64,000 nt of DNA. It comes from an uncultured Flavobacteriales bacterium. Lineage in GTDB: Bacteria; Bacteroidota; Bacteroidia; Flavobacteriales; Crocinitomicaceae. Of this stretch, positions 43,896 to 52,019 are shown in pieces. Where the stretch lies: contig CAMLLB010000018.1 in assembly GCA_946480815.1 (NCBI GenBank), positions 1 through 64,000 on the forward strand, read 5' to 3'. Position numbers and translations under genes: made by a program. The notes below the pieces were generated by a model. That model did no database searches and was not told the DNA's origin. It worked only from the letters and a program-made list of their open reading frames with translations. Position 1 is the stretch's first letter; every line of letters begins with the position of its first letter.

Positions 43896-44981
43896 ATGGA
43901 AGATCAGGCAGAAGAACGAAAAATCATTCACATCGATATGGATGCGTTCTATGCTTCTGTGGAACAAATGGATCATCCGGAACTGAAAGGAAAGCCGATT
44001 GCTGTAGGAGGGAGTAAACTTCGGGGAGTTGTGGCAGCGGCAAGTTATGAGGCGCGCAAGTTCGGAGTAAAATCGGCTATGCCAAGTTCAACTGCAGCAC
44101 GTTTATGTCCGGATTTGATTTTTGTACGACCTCGTTTTGACCGGTACCAGGAAATTTCGGCACAGATCAAAGCTATTTTTTATGAGTATACGGATCTGGT
44201 GGAACCGCTTTCTCTGGATGAGGCATTCCTCGATGTAACAACCAATAAAAAAGGAATTCCGTCTGCAACGTTATTGGCAAAAGAAATTCGCGAGCGCATT
44301 CTGAAGGAAGTCGGGTTAACTGCAAGTGCCGGTATTTCTATCAATAAGTTTACTGCCAAAATTGCTTCGGATGTGAATAAGCCAAACGGACAGTTAACCG
44401 TACCGCCGCTGGAAGTAGAATCTTTTTTGGAGAAATTGCCTATCGAACGGTTTTTTGGAATTGGAAAAGTAACTGCGGCCAAAATGAAGGAGTTGGGAGT
44501 TCGCAACGGAAAAGACCTGAAGAAGAAAAGTATGACGTTCCTCACGCAGCATTTTGGGAAACAGGGAACCCACTTTTACAATATCGTTCGTGGAATTCAC
44601 CGGAGCCAGGTGAAACCTGATCGCATCCGGAAATCATTTGCAGTAGAACACACTTATTTTTCAGAAATCTATTCCAAACATAAGATCCTGGAAAAACTGG
44701 AAGAAATTGCTGTGGACCTGGAACGAAGAATGGAAAAGCGTTCCGTTGCAGGAAAATGTGTTTCGATTAAAGTCAAATATGCCGATTTTACAACACAAAC
44801 CCGTGCGAAAACCATTACGGAATTCATGTGGAATAAAAACGATTTCTTTCCTTTGGTAGAAGGATTGTTGGATCACCTGGAAATTGAAAAACCGGTCCGT
44901 TTACTGGGGATCTCCCTTTCTAAACTGAACACCGAAGAAGGGGAGCCGGATCTGAGTAAACAGCTTACATTGCAGTTTTAG
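43896..44981 (+). CDS. dinB: DNA polymerase IV
   Basis: 361 residues, Y-family translesion polymerase. The catalytic acids are Asp14 in IIHIDMDAFYASVE and Asp108/Glu109 in PLSLDEAFLDV. The fingers/palm order (SYEARKFGVKSAMPSSTAARLCP, GISINKFTAKIASDVNKP), the HhH region around FFGIGKVTAAKMKELGV and a little-finger domain complete it. No beta-clamp motif is obvious beyond the C-terminal QLTLQF, which fits a clamp-binding peptide. It replicates past damaged bases at the cost of fidelity. The stop is one base from the stop of the convergent gene. Confidence 0.95.
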   Translation: MEDQAEERKIIHIDMDAFYASVEQMDHPELKGKPIAVGGSKLRGVVAAASYEARKFGVKSAMPSSTAARLCPDLIFVRPRFDRYQEISAQIKAIFYEYTDLVEPLSLDEAFLDVTTNKKGIPSATLLAKEIRERILKEVGLTASAGISINKFTAKIASDVNKPNGQLTVPPLEVESFLEKLPIERFFGIGKVTAAKMKELGVRNGKDLKKKSMTFLTQHFGKQGTHFYNIVRGIHRSQVKPDRIRKSFAVEHTYFSEIYSKHKILEKLEEIAVDLERRMEKRSVAGKCVSIKVKYADFTTQTRAKTITEFMWNKNDFFPLVEGLLDHLEIEKPVRLLGISLSKLNTEEGEPDLSKQLTLQF

Positions 44982-44982
44982 A

Positions 44983-46317
44983 CTACAATTGGATTCTTAA
45001 TCCAATTCCACCACCAAAGGCTGGATTTCTGCGTGGTTCAAAATCCCATTTCAGTTGCTGCGAAAGTGCTTGATTGAATGTTCCGAAACCAAACAATTGG
45101 GTTCTTCCGAAAGAATAATGAATTTCCGGGCGTAACCAGACATTAAATCCAAATGGATTGAATTTCGGAGCACTCAAATCCGGGTGTGATTTTCTGCTGG
45201 TTATCTTGCCGTAAGCGAATTCTCCTCCTCCTGAAAATCTTAATTTAAGCTTGTTTCCAATCGGAAGGGAGTAAGCCAAACCGATTGGCAAAACAATAGA
45301 ATTTACTCTGAACGACTGAACTTCCGACCGCTGGATGGTGTCCGGAATGGCAGGGGTGATTGGTTGCGGCCATCCCGAACTGGCGCCCTCGACCGGGATT
45401 TCTATTCTTTCCAGGTAACCGTATTGAACAATTTTGGAAGAACGGAACCCGATTCCGGTTAATACTTCCCATCTCGCTGCGAATCGTCGGTTGATTTCTA
45501 TTTTTCCGTAAAATGTGGAAGAATGGATCCGGGCAGTTTCTCTTTTTTGATCAATAAAAGGTGTGTTATCGAAATTAAGGGCTCTCTTTTTTTCTCCTTC
45601 CCAATACGTTAAAACAGCCAAAGACCAACGGTCGGGGCTTTTGCCGGGTCCCATTTTTTCGAGTGCCTTTGCAACGAGAAAACCGGTTGAGTCGGTTGAA
45701 GAATTTGCAAGCGTACTGTCCGGTTTACTTTCATTTGCTATGATGGAGTCTTGTTCCGTTGGTCTCTGTTCTACTGGTTTTTTTTCAGGTGTTATGTTTG
45801 TTTGAGGGGAGTGTTCCTGTGTTCTTGTTTCGATTTCTGAACCGACCGGCAGATCCGGTGAAATAAATTTGCTGTTTGAGAAATTAAATGAGAGCTCATT
45901 TTGATCTTCAATCGATTGGGTAGTTGTAAATGAGCGATTTGTTTTGAAAGAACCTCTTGGAAGCTGTCCTTCTTCATTAGAAACAAAATGAGAATGAGTA
46001 CCCGTGGTTGCCTGGACAGAATGATGAATAAGTTTCACATGCTGTTTCTCTTTAATGTTGGTGTGAAGTTTGGCAAAATCCTCATGCTGCTTCTGTTCCT
46101 CAGTCTCATTCTGTTTCTCATTCTGAATAAAAGGTAGGATTGCGGCAAAACCGATGATTCCAAAAAGAACCGGGAAAAGAATAAACAGGAATCTTCTGCG
46201 CTTCTTTTTGGAAGCGATTGCCCGATCAATATTTTCCTTCACGGATGCGTCCGGAGTTAACTCCAAACCACCAAGTGCAGATTGAAACAATAAATCTATT
46301 TCATTATGCTCTTTCAT
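44983..46317 (-). CDS. Single-pass membrane protein with barrel-like C-terminus, putative anti-sigma factor
   Basis: 444 residues from the ATG at 46317, which overlaps the sigma-factor gene by 14 bases; the longer frame would extend deep into that gene. The first 40 residues are cytoplasmic (EIDLLFQSALGGLELTPDASV with a basic KKKRRR stop), residues 43-63 form a membrane helix, residues 65-260 are a polar linker, and the last 180 residues show alternating strands ending in an aromatic/charged pattern (EIHYSFGRTQLFGFGTFN) typical of outer-membrane barrels. The cytoplasmic N-terminus and the gene order suggest anti-sigma activity; the combined topology is unusual. Confidence 0.65.
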   Translation of the reverse strand: MKEHNEIDLLFQSALGGLELTPDASVKENIDRAIASKKKRRRFLFILFPVLFGIIGFAAILPFIQNEKQNETEEQKQHEDFAKLHTNIKEKQHVKLIHHSVQATTGTHSHFVSNEEGQLPRGSFKTNRSFTTTQSIEDQNELSFNFSNSKFISPDLPVGSEIETRTQEHSPQTNITPEKKPVEQRPTEQDSIIANESKPDSTLANSSTDSTGFLVAKALEKMGPGKSPDRWSLAVLTYWEGEKKRALNFDNTPFIDQKRETARIHSSTFYGKIEINRRFAARWEVLTGIGFRSSKIVQYGYLERIEIPVEGASSGWPQPITPAIPDTIQRSEVQSFRVNSIVLPIGLAYSLPIGNKLKLRFSGGGEFAYGKITSRKSHPDLSAPKFNPFGFNVWLRPEIHYSFGRTQLFGFGTFNQALSQQLKWDFEPRRNPAFGGGIGLRIQL

Positions 46318-46858
46318 TGGTTCTTTTTTTTTCCAGGTTATTTTTAATCCAGTCCCTCGCTCTTGTGAGCTGTGATTTGGAAGTTCCTTCCGATATTTCC
46401 AGGTACTCTGCAATTTCTTTGTGGGTGAGGTTATCCAAAACAAAGAGGTTGAAGATCGTCCTGTAACCGGCAGGCATACTATTCAATACCTTCAATAGTT
46501 CAACCTGTGCAGTATCTGTGTTTTTTTCCTTTTCAAAGTCCCAATGACTTTCGGGATCGATCGAATTTTCAAAGAAGTGCTCATCATCCTTCAGTATTGA
46601 TTTTCGTTGACGTTTCAGAATGGTTATTGCTGTGCGGATGGTAATCGTTTTGATCCAGGGCCCCAATGGCAGTTCCGAATTAACTTTTCCGCAGTTTTCA
46701 TAAACTTTGATAAATGCCTCCTGGAGAATTTCCTGTGCATCATCCCTGCAGTTTGCATAACGCATACAGATACCAAACATAGAAGGGGCATATTTTTCGT
46801 ATACCCGGTCAAAAGCCTTTTTGTTGCCCTTGATGAATTCTTCTATGTGTTCCTCCAT
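46304..46858 (-). CDS. ECF RNA polymerase sigma factor
   Basis: 184 residues. Region 2 is seen in FDRVYEKYAPSMFGICMRYA followed by DDAQEILQEAFIKVY, and region 4 in MPAGYRTIFNLFVLDNLTHK and EIAEYLEISEGTSKSQLTRA. It should direct RNA polymerase to a small regulon. Its 3' end overlaps the membrane-protein gene, which is probably its anti-sigma partner. It is preceded on the same strand by a lipoprotein and a T9SS cargo gene, which may be part of its own operon or regulon. Confidence 0.93.
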   Translation of the reverse strand: MEEHIEEFIKGNKKAFDRVYEKYAPSMFGICMRYANCRDDAQEILQEAFIKVYENCGKVNSELPLGPWIKTITIRTAITILKRQRKSILKDDEHFFENSIDPESHWDFEKEKNTDTAQVELLKVLNSMPAGYRTIFNLFVLDNLTHKEIAEYLEISEGTSKSQLTRARDWIKNNLEKKRTNERA

Positions 46859-46889
46859 TCTATATTTCGCAGAATTTTCTCAATGGTTC

Positions 46890-47324
46890 TTAGCGTTGAA
46901 GTGTCAAATAAAATCCACAAGCTCCTTCACCTGTTGATTTCATGTTTTCATTGATCACTAATTGATTTCCTGAGAATACCATTTGCCCCAGTTCATTTCC
47001 ATCAATGACCAAATATTCACCGGCCGAATTGGAAATTTGCTGAAAGGGATATGTTCCCGAAGGTAAGGAATAAATGGTTGAATTCCCAACAGTGTTATTA
47101 ACCGTCAACGTAGCGTTTTGTGTATTGAACTTCCAGGTAATCTCCCCAATAAAATGGGATTCGTTTGCCCCGATTATTCCTCCCTGAACAAGCATGAGGT
47201 TCCATTTTCCGTCGATGGTAGTTTTGGGAGTGCCATTTTGAGTAGCGGGTCTATTTTCTTTTTTACATGCGGTCAGCGAACCGAATAGGAAAAATAAAAG
47301 AAATGTGTAAATGAATGCTTTCAT
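46890..47324 (-). CDS. Hypothetical lipoprotein
   Basis: 144 residues from the ATG at 47324, which opens a clean lipoprotein signal peptide (FLLFFLFGSLTAC, lipobox LTAC); eight further codons are open upstream and overlap the previous gene. The mature part starts CKKENRPATQNG, then DGKWNLMLVQGGIIG, a lipocalin-like first strand, ITWKFNTQNATLTVN and a C-terminal ACGFYLTLQR. It resembles META/lipocalin-type Bacteroidota lipoproteins. It lies 31 bases upstream of the sigma-factor gene in the same operon. Function unknown. Confidence 0.7.
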   Translation of the reverse strand: MKAFIYTFLLFFLFGSLTACKKENRPATQNGTPKTTIDGKWNLMLVQGGIIGANESHFIGEITWKFNTQNATLTVNNTVGNSTIYSLPSGTYPFQQISNSAGEYLVIDGNELGQMVFSGNQLVINENMKSTGEGACGFYLTLQR

Positions 47325-47334
47325 CTTTGTGGAA

Positions 47335-47976
47335 TTAAAGTTTGACAATTCGTCGAGTCATTGGATTCCCGTTGCGATTTGTGGCAACAACCAGGTAAAC
47401 ACCTTTTTTCAGGTTGGAAACATCGATCAGCAGGTTGTCAGGAACGGATTCAATTAACCGAATCTGTTCTCCTGTAAGGGATAAAATTTCGAGTTTCACA
47501 AATGTAAGGTCTGTCTTCAAGCGCAATTCATTTTTAACTGGATTAGGATAAACCAGCAGGTCGGTTGAAGCGTATTCAGGAAGCTCCAGGTATGGCTCAA
47601 TGTGAAATTCCAGTGTGTCTATATCATCCATTACATCGTTTTCGTTAGTGGTAATGCTCGTGATCAGCTGAAAGTCTCCGGCTCCCGGATTTGCAATTGA
47701 AATGGTATCCACACTGTGACAGATATAAGCAGCCATTCCTATGTTATAATCAAGCATGAGCAGAATGTCGTTTCCCTGTTGTTCCGAATGAATATTGTTC
47801 ACTTCGCAACCGCCGTAAGGAAAAGTAGTATAGCAGATTACCTGCAACGCATCATTCGATGTCGGGTTAGCTGGAATGAGCTTCAAACTGTCAATTGCAG
47901 GTAATTGTGCATAAAGATGATTCGTCAGCAAGATTAAACCTGTAAGCAGAGAGCGTGTAAAAGTCTTTTTTCTCAT
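47335..47976 (-). CDS. T9SS type A sorting domain protein
   Basis: 213 residues with a signal peptide ending HLYAQ. The middle (about residues 25-125) is a small beta-rich domain with four or more Cys (GGCEVNN, YICHS); the C-terminal 80 residues form a T9SS sorting domain (LLVYPNPVKNELRLK, LTGEQIRLIE, GVYLVVATNRNGNPMTRRIV). It should be exported by T9SS. It is the first gene of the minus-strand operon containing the ECF sigma factor. Confidence 0.8.
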   Translation of the reverse strand: MRKKTFTRSLLTGLILLTNHLYAQLPAIDSLKLIPANPTSNDALQVICYTTFPYGGCEVNNIHSEQQGNDILLMLDYNIGMAAYICHSVDTISIANPGAGDFQLITSITTNENDVMDDIDTLEFHIEPYLELPEYASTDLLVYPNPVKNELRLKTDLTFVKLEILSLTGEQIRLIESVPDNLLIDVSNLKKGVYLVVATNRNGNPMTRRIVKL

Positions 47977-48176
47977 TTTTCAGTTATTAAATTCAATATT
48001 GGTTGATTGCAATCCGGAGTTAATACAAAACTGAAAAATGAAAGGTTGCATTCGGTCAGAATTTTTTTAGAAATTTGTATCTCCTTCTTTAAAATTTTTC
48101 CCTTCTCTATTTTTAATTAAAAGGGATTTCCTTCAGATTTATTTACAATTCCCTTGTTAATAAAAAATAGAGTTTC

Positions 48177-48184
48177 TATCTTTG
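48177..48184 (+). promoter_or_regulatory. Promoter TTG-N20-TATCTTTG of the rplM operon
   Basis: TATCTTTG with TTG at 48154-48156 gives a near-ideal Bacteroidota promoter, with transcription expected near 48190, about 45 bases before rplM. Confidence 0.75.
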
Positions 48185-48186
48185 CA

Positions 48187-48208
48187 CCCCTCAAAGTGGA
48201 TTTTGGGG
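48187..48208 (+). promoter_or_regulatory. Leader hairpin before rplM
   Basis: CCCC (48187-48190) and GGGG (48205-48208) enclose an A/T-rich loop at the very start of the predicted rplM transcript. It may be part of a ribosomal-protein leader used for autoregulation; the stem is short. Confidence 0.35.
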
Positions 48209-48235
48209 ATATTGTCTTATTTAAATTAAAGGTTA

Positions 48236-48694
48236 GTGAATACTTTAAGTTACAAAACTGTTTCTGCTAACAAGGAAACCGCTGATAAGAAGTGGTTGTT
48301 GGTAGATGCTGAAGGCCACACAGTTGGTCGTTTGGCAAGTGAGGTAGCGAAGTTAGTACGTGGAAAACACAAGCCAAACTTCACACCACACGCTGACTGT
48401 GGAGATAACGTAATCGTTATCAACGCAGCGAAAGTGTCGTTCTCTGGTACAAAATTAGAGAACAAAGAGTACGTTCGTTACACTGGTTATCCGGGAGGAC
48501 AGCGTTCATTGACTGCGCAGGAATTATTGCAGCGCAGCCCTGAGCGTGTAATCGAAAAAGCAATTAAAGGGATGTTGCCAAAGAACACTTTGGGTCGTCA
48601 ATTGTTTAGAAATGTAAAAGTTTATGCTGGTGCAGATCACAAACATGAGGCTCAAACTCCTGAGGCGATTAACTTAAAAAAAGCTAGTAAATAA
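48236..48694 (+). CDS. rplM: 50S ribosomal protein L13
   Basis: 152 residues beginning at a GTG (no closer ATG fits the family start LSYKT). It contains [37 protein letters not shown] YTGYPGG and the family core [20 protein letters not shown]13 is an early-assembling 50S protein. First gene of rplM-rpsI-rpsB-tsf, with rpsI seven bases downstream. Confidence 0.96.
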   Translation: MNTLSYKTVSANKETADKKWLLVDAEGHTVGRLASEVAKLVRGKHKPNFTPHADCGDNVIVINAAKVSFSGTKLENKEYVRYTGYPGGQRSLTAQELLQRSPERVIEKAIKGMLPKNTLGRQLFRNVKVYAGADHKHEAQTPEAINLKKASK

Positions 48695-48701
48695 TTAGGA
48701 T

Positions 48702-49088
48702 ATGGAAGTAGTAAACGCATTAGGAAGAAGAAAAACTTCAGTTGCTCGTGTATACTTGATGAAAGGTACGGGCAAGATGACAATTAATAAACGTGATTAC
48801 AAGGAGTTCTTTCCTGTGGCTATTTTGCAAGGGAAAGTTGAGCAGCCGTTCAACTTGACTGATACTTTAGGTCAATATGATATTAAAGTAAATGTAGCAG
48901 GAGGAGGAATCAACGGACAAGCTGAAGCTATCCGTTTGGGAATTTCACGTGCATTGGTAGAGGTATCAGGAGATTTCAAAACATTGTTGAAAGCAGAAGG
49001 TTTAATGACACGTGATCCAAGAATGGTTGAGCGTAAGAAACCAGGTCAGCCGAAAGCACGTAAGAAATTCCAGTTCTCTAAACGTTAA
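48702..49088 (+). CDS. rpsI: 30S ribosomal protein S9
   Basis: 128 residues with the S9 signature [40 protein letters not shown] [20 protein letters not shown] and the basic C-terminus [18 protein letters not shown] that reaches the P-site tRNA. Standard length. Second gene of the operon, co-transcribed with rplM. Confidence 0.96.
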   Translation: MEVVNALGRRKTSVARVYLMKGTGKMTINKRDYKEFFPVAILQGKVEQPFNLTDTLGQYDIKVNVAGGGINGQAEAIRLGISRALVEVSGDFKTLLKAEGLMTRDPRMVERKKPGQPKARKKFQFSKR

Positions 49089-49101
49089 TTTGAATTTTAT
49101 T

Positions 49102-49119
49102 TTCCCGCATTGGTGGGAA
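49102..49119 (+). promoter_or_regulatory. Hairpin in the rpsI-rpsB gap
   Basis: TTCCCGC-ATTG-GTGGGAA has a 7-base stem with one G-U pair, 14 bases after rpsI. The remaining 95 bases up to rpsB contain no clear promoter, so this region may be an rpsB leader acting in cis. Confidence 0.4.
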
Positions 49120-49214
49120 GGTTGTTTAGTATCCAAGCACAAAGTATTATCTGCCACGGTAGCCCCCTTTGTTAGCTGATTACTAAGGAACGTAAACAAT
49201 TAAAACAAAAAAGT

Positions 49215-49979
49215 ATGTCTAAAGTAAATTTTGATAGTTTATTAGAAGCAGGTGTTCACTTCGGACACTTAAAAAGAAAATGGAACCCGGCAATGGCGCC
49301 GTATATCTTTGACGAGAAAAAAGGTATCCACATTATTGACCTTAATAAGACAATTGCACATCTTGATCAAGCTTGTGCGGCAATGAAACAAATTGCTAAG
49401 TCGGGTAAAAAAGTACTTTTCGTAGCTACTAAAAAACAAGCAAAAGAAATTATCACAGATCGTATTTCTGCGATCAACATGCCTTTCGTAACTGAGCGTT
49501 GGTCTGGTGGTATGTTAACAAATTTCCAAACAACACGTAAGTCAATCCGTAAAATGGTGTCTATCGACAAAATGAAAACGGATGGTACTTGGGAGACATT
49601 GAACAAACGTGAGCGTTTATTCAAAACTCGTCAACGTGACAAACTGGAAAAAACATTCGGTTCAATTGCTGACATGACTCGTCAACCGGCAGCGATCTTC
49701 ATCGTTGATATCTTGAAAGAGCATATCGCATTGGCTGAAGCAAAACGTTTGGGTATCCCTACATTTGCAATGGTAGATACGAATTCTGACCCTCGTTTGG
49801 TAGATTTCCCTATCCCTGCGAATGACGATGCTACAAAATCAATCGCAATTATCCTGGATGCAATTTGCGGATCTATCAAAGAAGGTTTGGAAGATCGTAA
49901 AGCAACTGCAACAAAAGATAAGGACGAAGCACCTGCAACTGAAGAAGCAGCTGCTAAAGTAGAAGAGACAAAAGAATAA
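49215..49979 (+). CDS. rpsB: 30S ribosomal protein S2
   Basis: 254 residues. Family signatures LLEAGVHFGHLKRKWNPAM and TNFQTTRKSIRK are present, with the later FIVDILKEHIALAEAKRLGI and DTNSDPRLVDFPIPANDDA. A C-terminal acidic/alanine tail (about residues 225-254) is longer than in E. coli and typical for Bacteroidota. Together with EF-Ts it forms the conserved rpsB-tsf pair. Confidence 0.96.
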   Translation: MSKVNFDSLLEAGVHFGHLKRKWNPAMAPYIFDEKKGIHIIDLNKTIAHLDQACAAMKQIAKSGKKVLFVATKKQAKEIITDRISAINMPFVTERWSGGMLTNFQTTRKSIRKMVSIDKMKTDGTWETLNKRERLFKTRQRDKLEKTFGSIADMTRQPAAIFIVDILKEHIALAEAKRLGIPTFAMVDTNSDPRLVDFPIPANDDATKSIAIILDAICGSIKEGLEDRKATATKDKDEAPATEEAAAKVEETKE

Positions 49980-49989
49980 TAACAAAGTA

Positions 49990-50011
49990 GCCCTGGCGTA
50001 ACAGTCGGGGC
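49990..50011 (+). promoter_or_regulatory. Hairpin and possible internal promoter before tsf
   Basis: GCCCTGGC (49990-49997) pairs with GTCGGGGC (50004-50011), including wobble pairs. It is followed at once by TACATTTG (50013-50020), a perfect -7 match, 26 bases before tsf. The hairpin may attenuate read-through while the box drives tsf separately. Confidence 0.45.
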
Positions 50012-50046
50012 ATACATTTGTACAAACATTTAAAAGATTTATAGTC

Positions 50047-50877
50047 ATGGCAATTACTGCGTCAGATGTAAACAAATTACGCCAGCAAACAGGTGCTGGT
50101 ATGATGGACTGTAAAAATGCATTGGTAGAAGCAAACGGCGATTTCGAAGCTGCTGTAGATATCTTGCGTAAAAAAGGTCAAAAAGTTGCTGCGAAAAGAG
50201 GAGAGAACGAAGCTTCTGAAGGTTTGGTTTTCGCTCAAACAAGCGCAGATAACAAAGTAGGTGTATTGTTAACGTTGAACTGTGAAACAGACTTCGTTGC
50301 TAAAAATGATACTTACCGTAACTTCGTTCAATCTTTGGTTGATATCGCAATGAAAAACTTGCCTGCAACTTCTGAAGAATTGAAAAGTTTGAAGTACGAC
50401 GATAAATTAACTGTTGAGGAGAAAATTACTGAGCAGGTTGGTGTTATCGGTGAAAAATTGGATTTGTCAGGATATGCTGTTGTTAAAGGTGACACTGTTG
50501 TTGCTTACAACCACCCTGGAAACCAATTGGCTACTTTGGTTGCTTTGAACAAAGGAGGTGAAACAGTTGCTGAGGCTGGTCGCCAGGTTGCAATGCAGGT
50601 TGCTGCAATGAACCCAATCGCTTTGAACAAAGACGGAGTTGATGCACGTACAATCGAGCGTGAGATCGAAGTTGGTAAAGAGTTGGCAATCCAGGAAGGA
50701 AAACCGGCTGATATGGCTGAGAAAATCGCTCAGGGACGTTTGACTAAGTTCTTCAAAGAAAACACTTTGTTGAGCCAGGAGTTTATCCGTGACAACAAAG
50801 TGACTGTTGAGCAGTTCCTTGATTCTACTGAAAACGGATTGACTGTTACTGAATTCAAACGTTTCTCTTTGAGCTAA
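50047..50877 (+). CDS. tsf: Elongation factor Ts
   Basis: 276 residues. The N-terminal UBA-like domain starts ITASDVNKLRQQTGAGMMDC and the core has the exchange-factor motif CETDFVAKNDTYRNFV; the C-terminal module ends with the helix region NGLTVTEFKRFSLS. EF-Ts releases GDP from EF-Tu. Length and domains are normal. Last gene of the operon; a strong terminator follows. Confidence 0.96.
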   Translation: MAITASDVNKLRQQTGAGMMDCKNALVEANGDFEAAVDILRKKGQKVAAKRGENEASEGLVFAQTSADNKVGVLLTLNCETDFVAKNDTYRNFVQSLVDIAMKNLPATSEELKSLKYDDKLTVEEKITEQVGVIGEKLDLSGYAVVKGDTVVAYNHPGNQLATLVALNKGGETVAEAGRQVAMQVAAMNPIALNKDGVDARTIEREIEVGKELAIQEGKPADMAEKIAQGRLTKFFKENTLLSQEFIRDNKVTVEQFLDSTENGLTVTEFKRFSLS

Positions 50878-50903
50878 TCCTCATCGGAAATTGAAAATAT
50901 GGG

Positions 50904-50937
50904 AATCCCGTCTTGGCTCTGCCAGGACGGGATTTTT
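50904..50937 (+). terminator. Terminator of the rplM-tsf operon
   Basis: A 14-base stem, 50904-50917 with 50921-50934, contains one G-U pair and a three-base loop and ends in TTTTT. Confidence 0.93.
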
Positions 50938-50941
50938 GTAT

Positions 50942-50981
50942 AAAAAAGTAGGGGTAAGTCACGACTTACCCCTACTTTTTT
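50942..50981. repeat. REP-like palindrome upstream of the RAYT gene
   Basis: GTAGGGGTAAGTC (50948-50960) and GACTTACCCCTAC (50963-50975) form a perfect 13-base stem with a two-base loop, flanked by six A on the left and six T on the right. The arm fits GTAG-nnnn-AAGTC, shared with the downstream palindrome. Confidence 0.85.
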
Positions 50982-51008
50982 CGTATCTTAAGATAATAAC
51001 CTGATAAG

Positions 51009-51467
51009 ATGCGAATAAGAAAACAGAACCGTTTGAATTCATTCGACTATTCAAAAGACGGAAGCTATTTCGTAACCTTTTGTATTAAAGGCAAAGAGTG
51101 TTATTTTGGAAAGATTGAAAACGAACAATTGTTTCATTCCAATTTTGGGGAAATTGTTGTTGGTACCATCGATTGGTTGAGAAATCAATATTCATATATT
51201 CAAATTCATGAATATGTTGTAATGCCGGATCACGTTCATCTTTTGATTGAAATAAATCGTGGAATTGTAGAGTCAGTCAAAATCAAATCGTTATCTGAAT
51301 TGATGGGTGCATTAAAAACAGTTTCATCGAAAAATATTCGATTGAATGGATGTCCTGATTTTGAATGGCAACGATCGTTTTACGATCAAATTATTAGATC
51401 ACCTGATCATTTTTATCGGGTAAAAAATTATATCATCGATAATCCGAAACGATGGCGTAAAAAGTAG
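51009..51467 (+). CDS. REP-associated tyrosine transposase (RAYT, Y1 family)
   Basis: 152 residues, a single-domain Y1 HUH transposase. The HUH motif is His75-Val-His77 in MPDHVHLLIEI and the catalytic Tyr is Tyr141 in NYIIDNPKRW. The N-terminus RKQNRLNSFDYSKDGSYFVT and the WQRSFYDQIIR stretch are typical of IS200-related RAYT proteins, which are domesticated and handle REP hairpins rather than mobilise themselves. Two REP-like palindromes bracket the gene; the downstream one contains its stop codon. The coding sequence looks intact. Confidence 0.9.
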   Translation: MRIRKQNRLNSFDYSKDGSYFVTFCIKGKECYFGKIENEQLFHSNFGEIVVGTIDWLRNQYSYIQIHEYVVMPDHVHLLIEINRGIVESVKIKSLSELMGALKTVSSKNIRLNGCPDFEWQRSFYDQIIRSPDHFYRVKNYIIDNPKRWRKK

Positions 51468-51495
51468 TGTCAAGTCGCGACTTGACACTACTTTT
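51460..51495. repeat. REP-like palindrome over the RAYT stop codon
   Basis: GTAGTGTCAAGTC (51464-51476) and GACTTGACACTAC (51479-51491) form a perfect 13-base stem with loop GC, extended by A/T pairs. The RAYT stop codon lies in its left arm, and its right end overlaps the stop of the convergent DUF2007 gene. The arm fits GTAG-nnnn-AAGTC. Confidence 0.85.
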
Positions 51496-51910
51496 ATTTT
51501 TTTAAGTCAAATTCATTCCCACATTCCAAACATTTGTAAACGTCCTTCCGGTAGATCGGGAAAATGAACAATAAAAAAGAAGCAATGGCAGAAAGTACCG
51601 CACCGACACTTTTCATGGATTTATATCCTGATTCAATTCGGGTAGATTCACATTTCGGACAGCTAATGACTTGTTCGTCATCCGTGGTATAAGGAGTTTC
51701 TTCTAATTCCAGCATGACATTCTTTGCATGGGCCAAATCTTCTTCATTGATCTTCAGTTTGATTCCACCCACCAGGTTAGAATACAATGGATTCACTGAT
51801 ACAATATTCTCATCAAACAGAAAACAAGTGATTCCTTCGCTCTCTAATTTGATTTTCAGAATGTGGGCATCGATTGAATTGTCAAATGTTTTGAAAGTGA
51901 TCAGTCCCAT
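51494..51910 (-). CDS. DUF2007 protein with membrane helix and zinc ribbon
   Basis: 138 residues. The N-terminal 75 residues are a DUF2007 (putative signal-transducing) domain with FKTFDNSIDAHILKIKLESE and VGGIKLKINEEDLAHAKNV. A zinc-ribbon pair follows: CPKCES around residue 85 and CLECGN near the end, with a hydrophobic membrane segment (VGAVLSAIASFLLFIFPI) between the two halves. Having a membrane helix inside the ribbon is unusual. Function unknown. Confidence 0.75.
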   Translation of the reverse strand: MGLITFKTFDNSIDAHILKIKLESEGITCFLFDENIVSVNPLYSNLVGGIKLKINEEDLAHAKNVMLELEETPYTTDDEQVISCPKCESTRIESGYKSMKSVGAVLSAIASFLLFIFPIYRKDVYKCLECGNEFDLKK

Positions 51911-52019
51911 TAAAATTGGATTTATGGTCTAAATTAGTGAATTATTCATCCACAAATCCCTTTTCCTTTTCCGAACTTCAAAGATTCCCACTATATTTGA
52001 GCAACTTCTTTCAATAATT

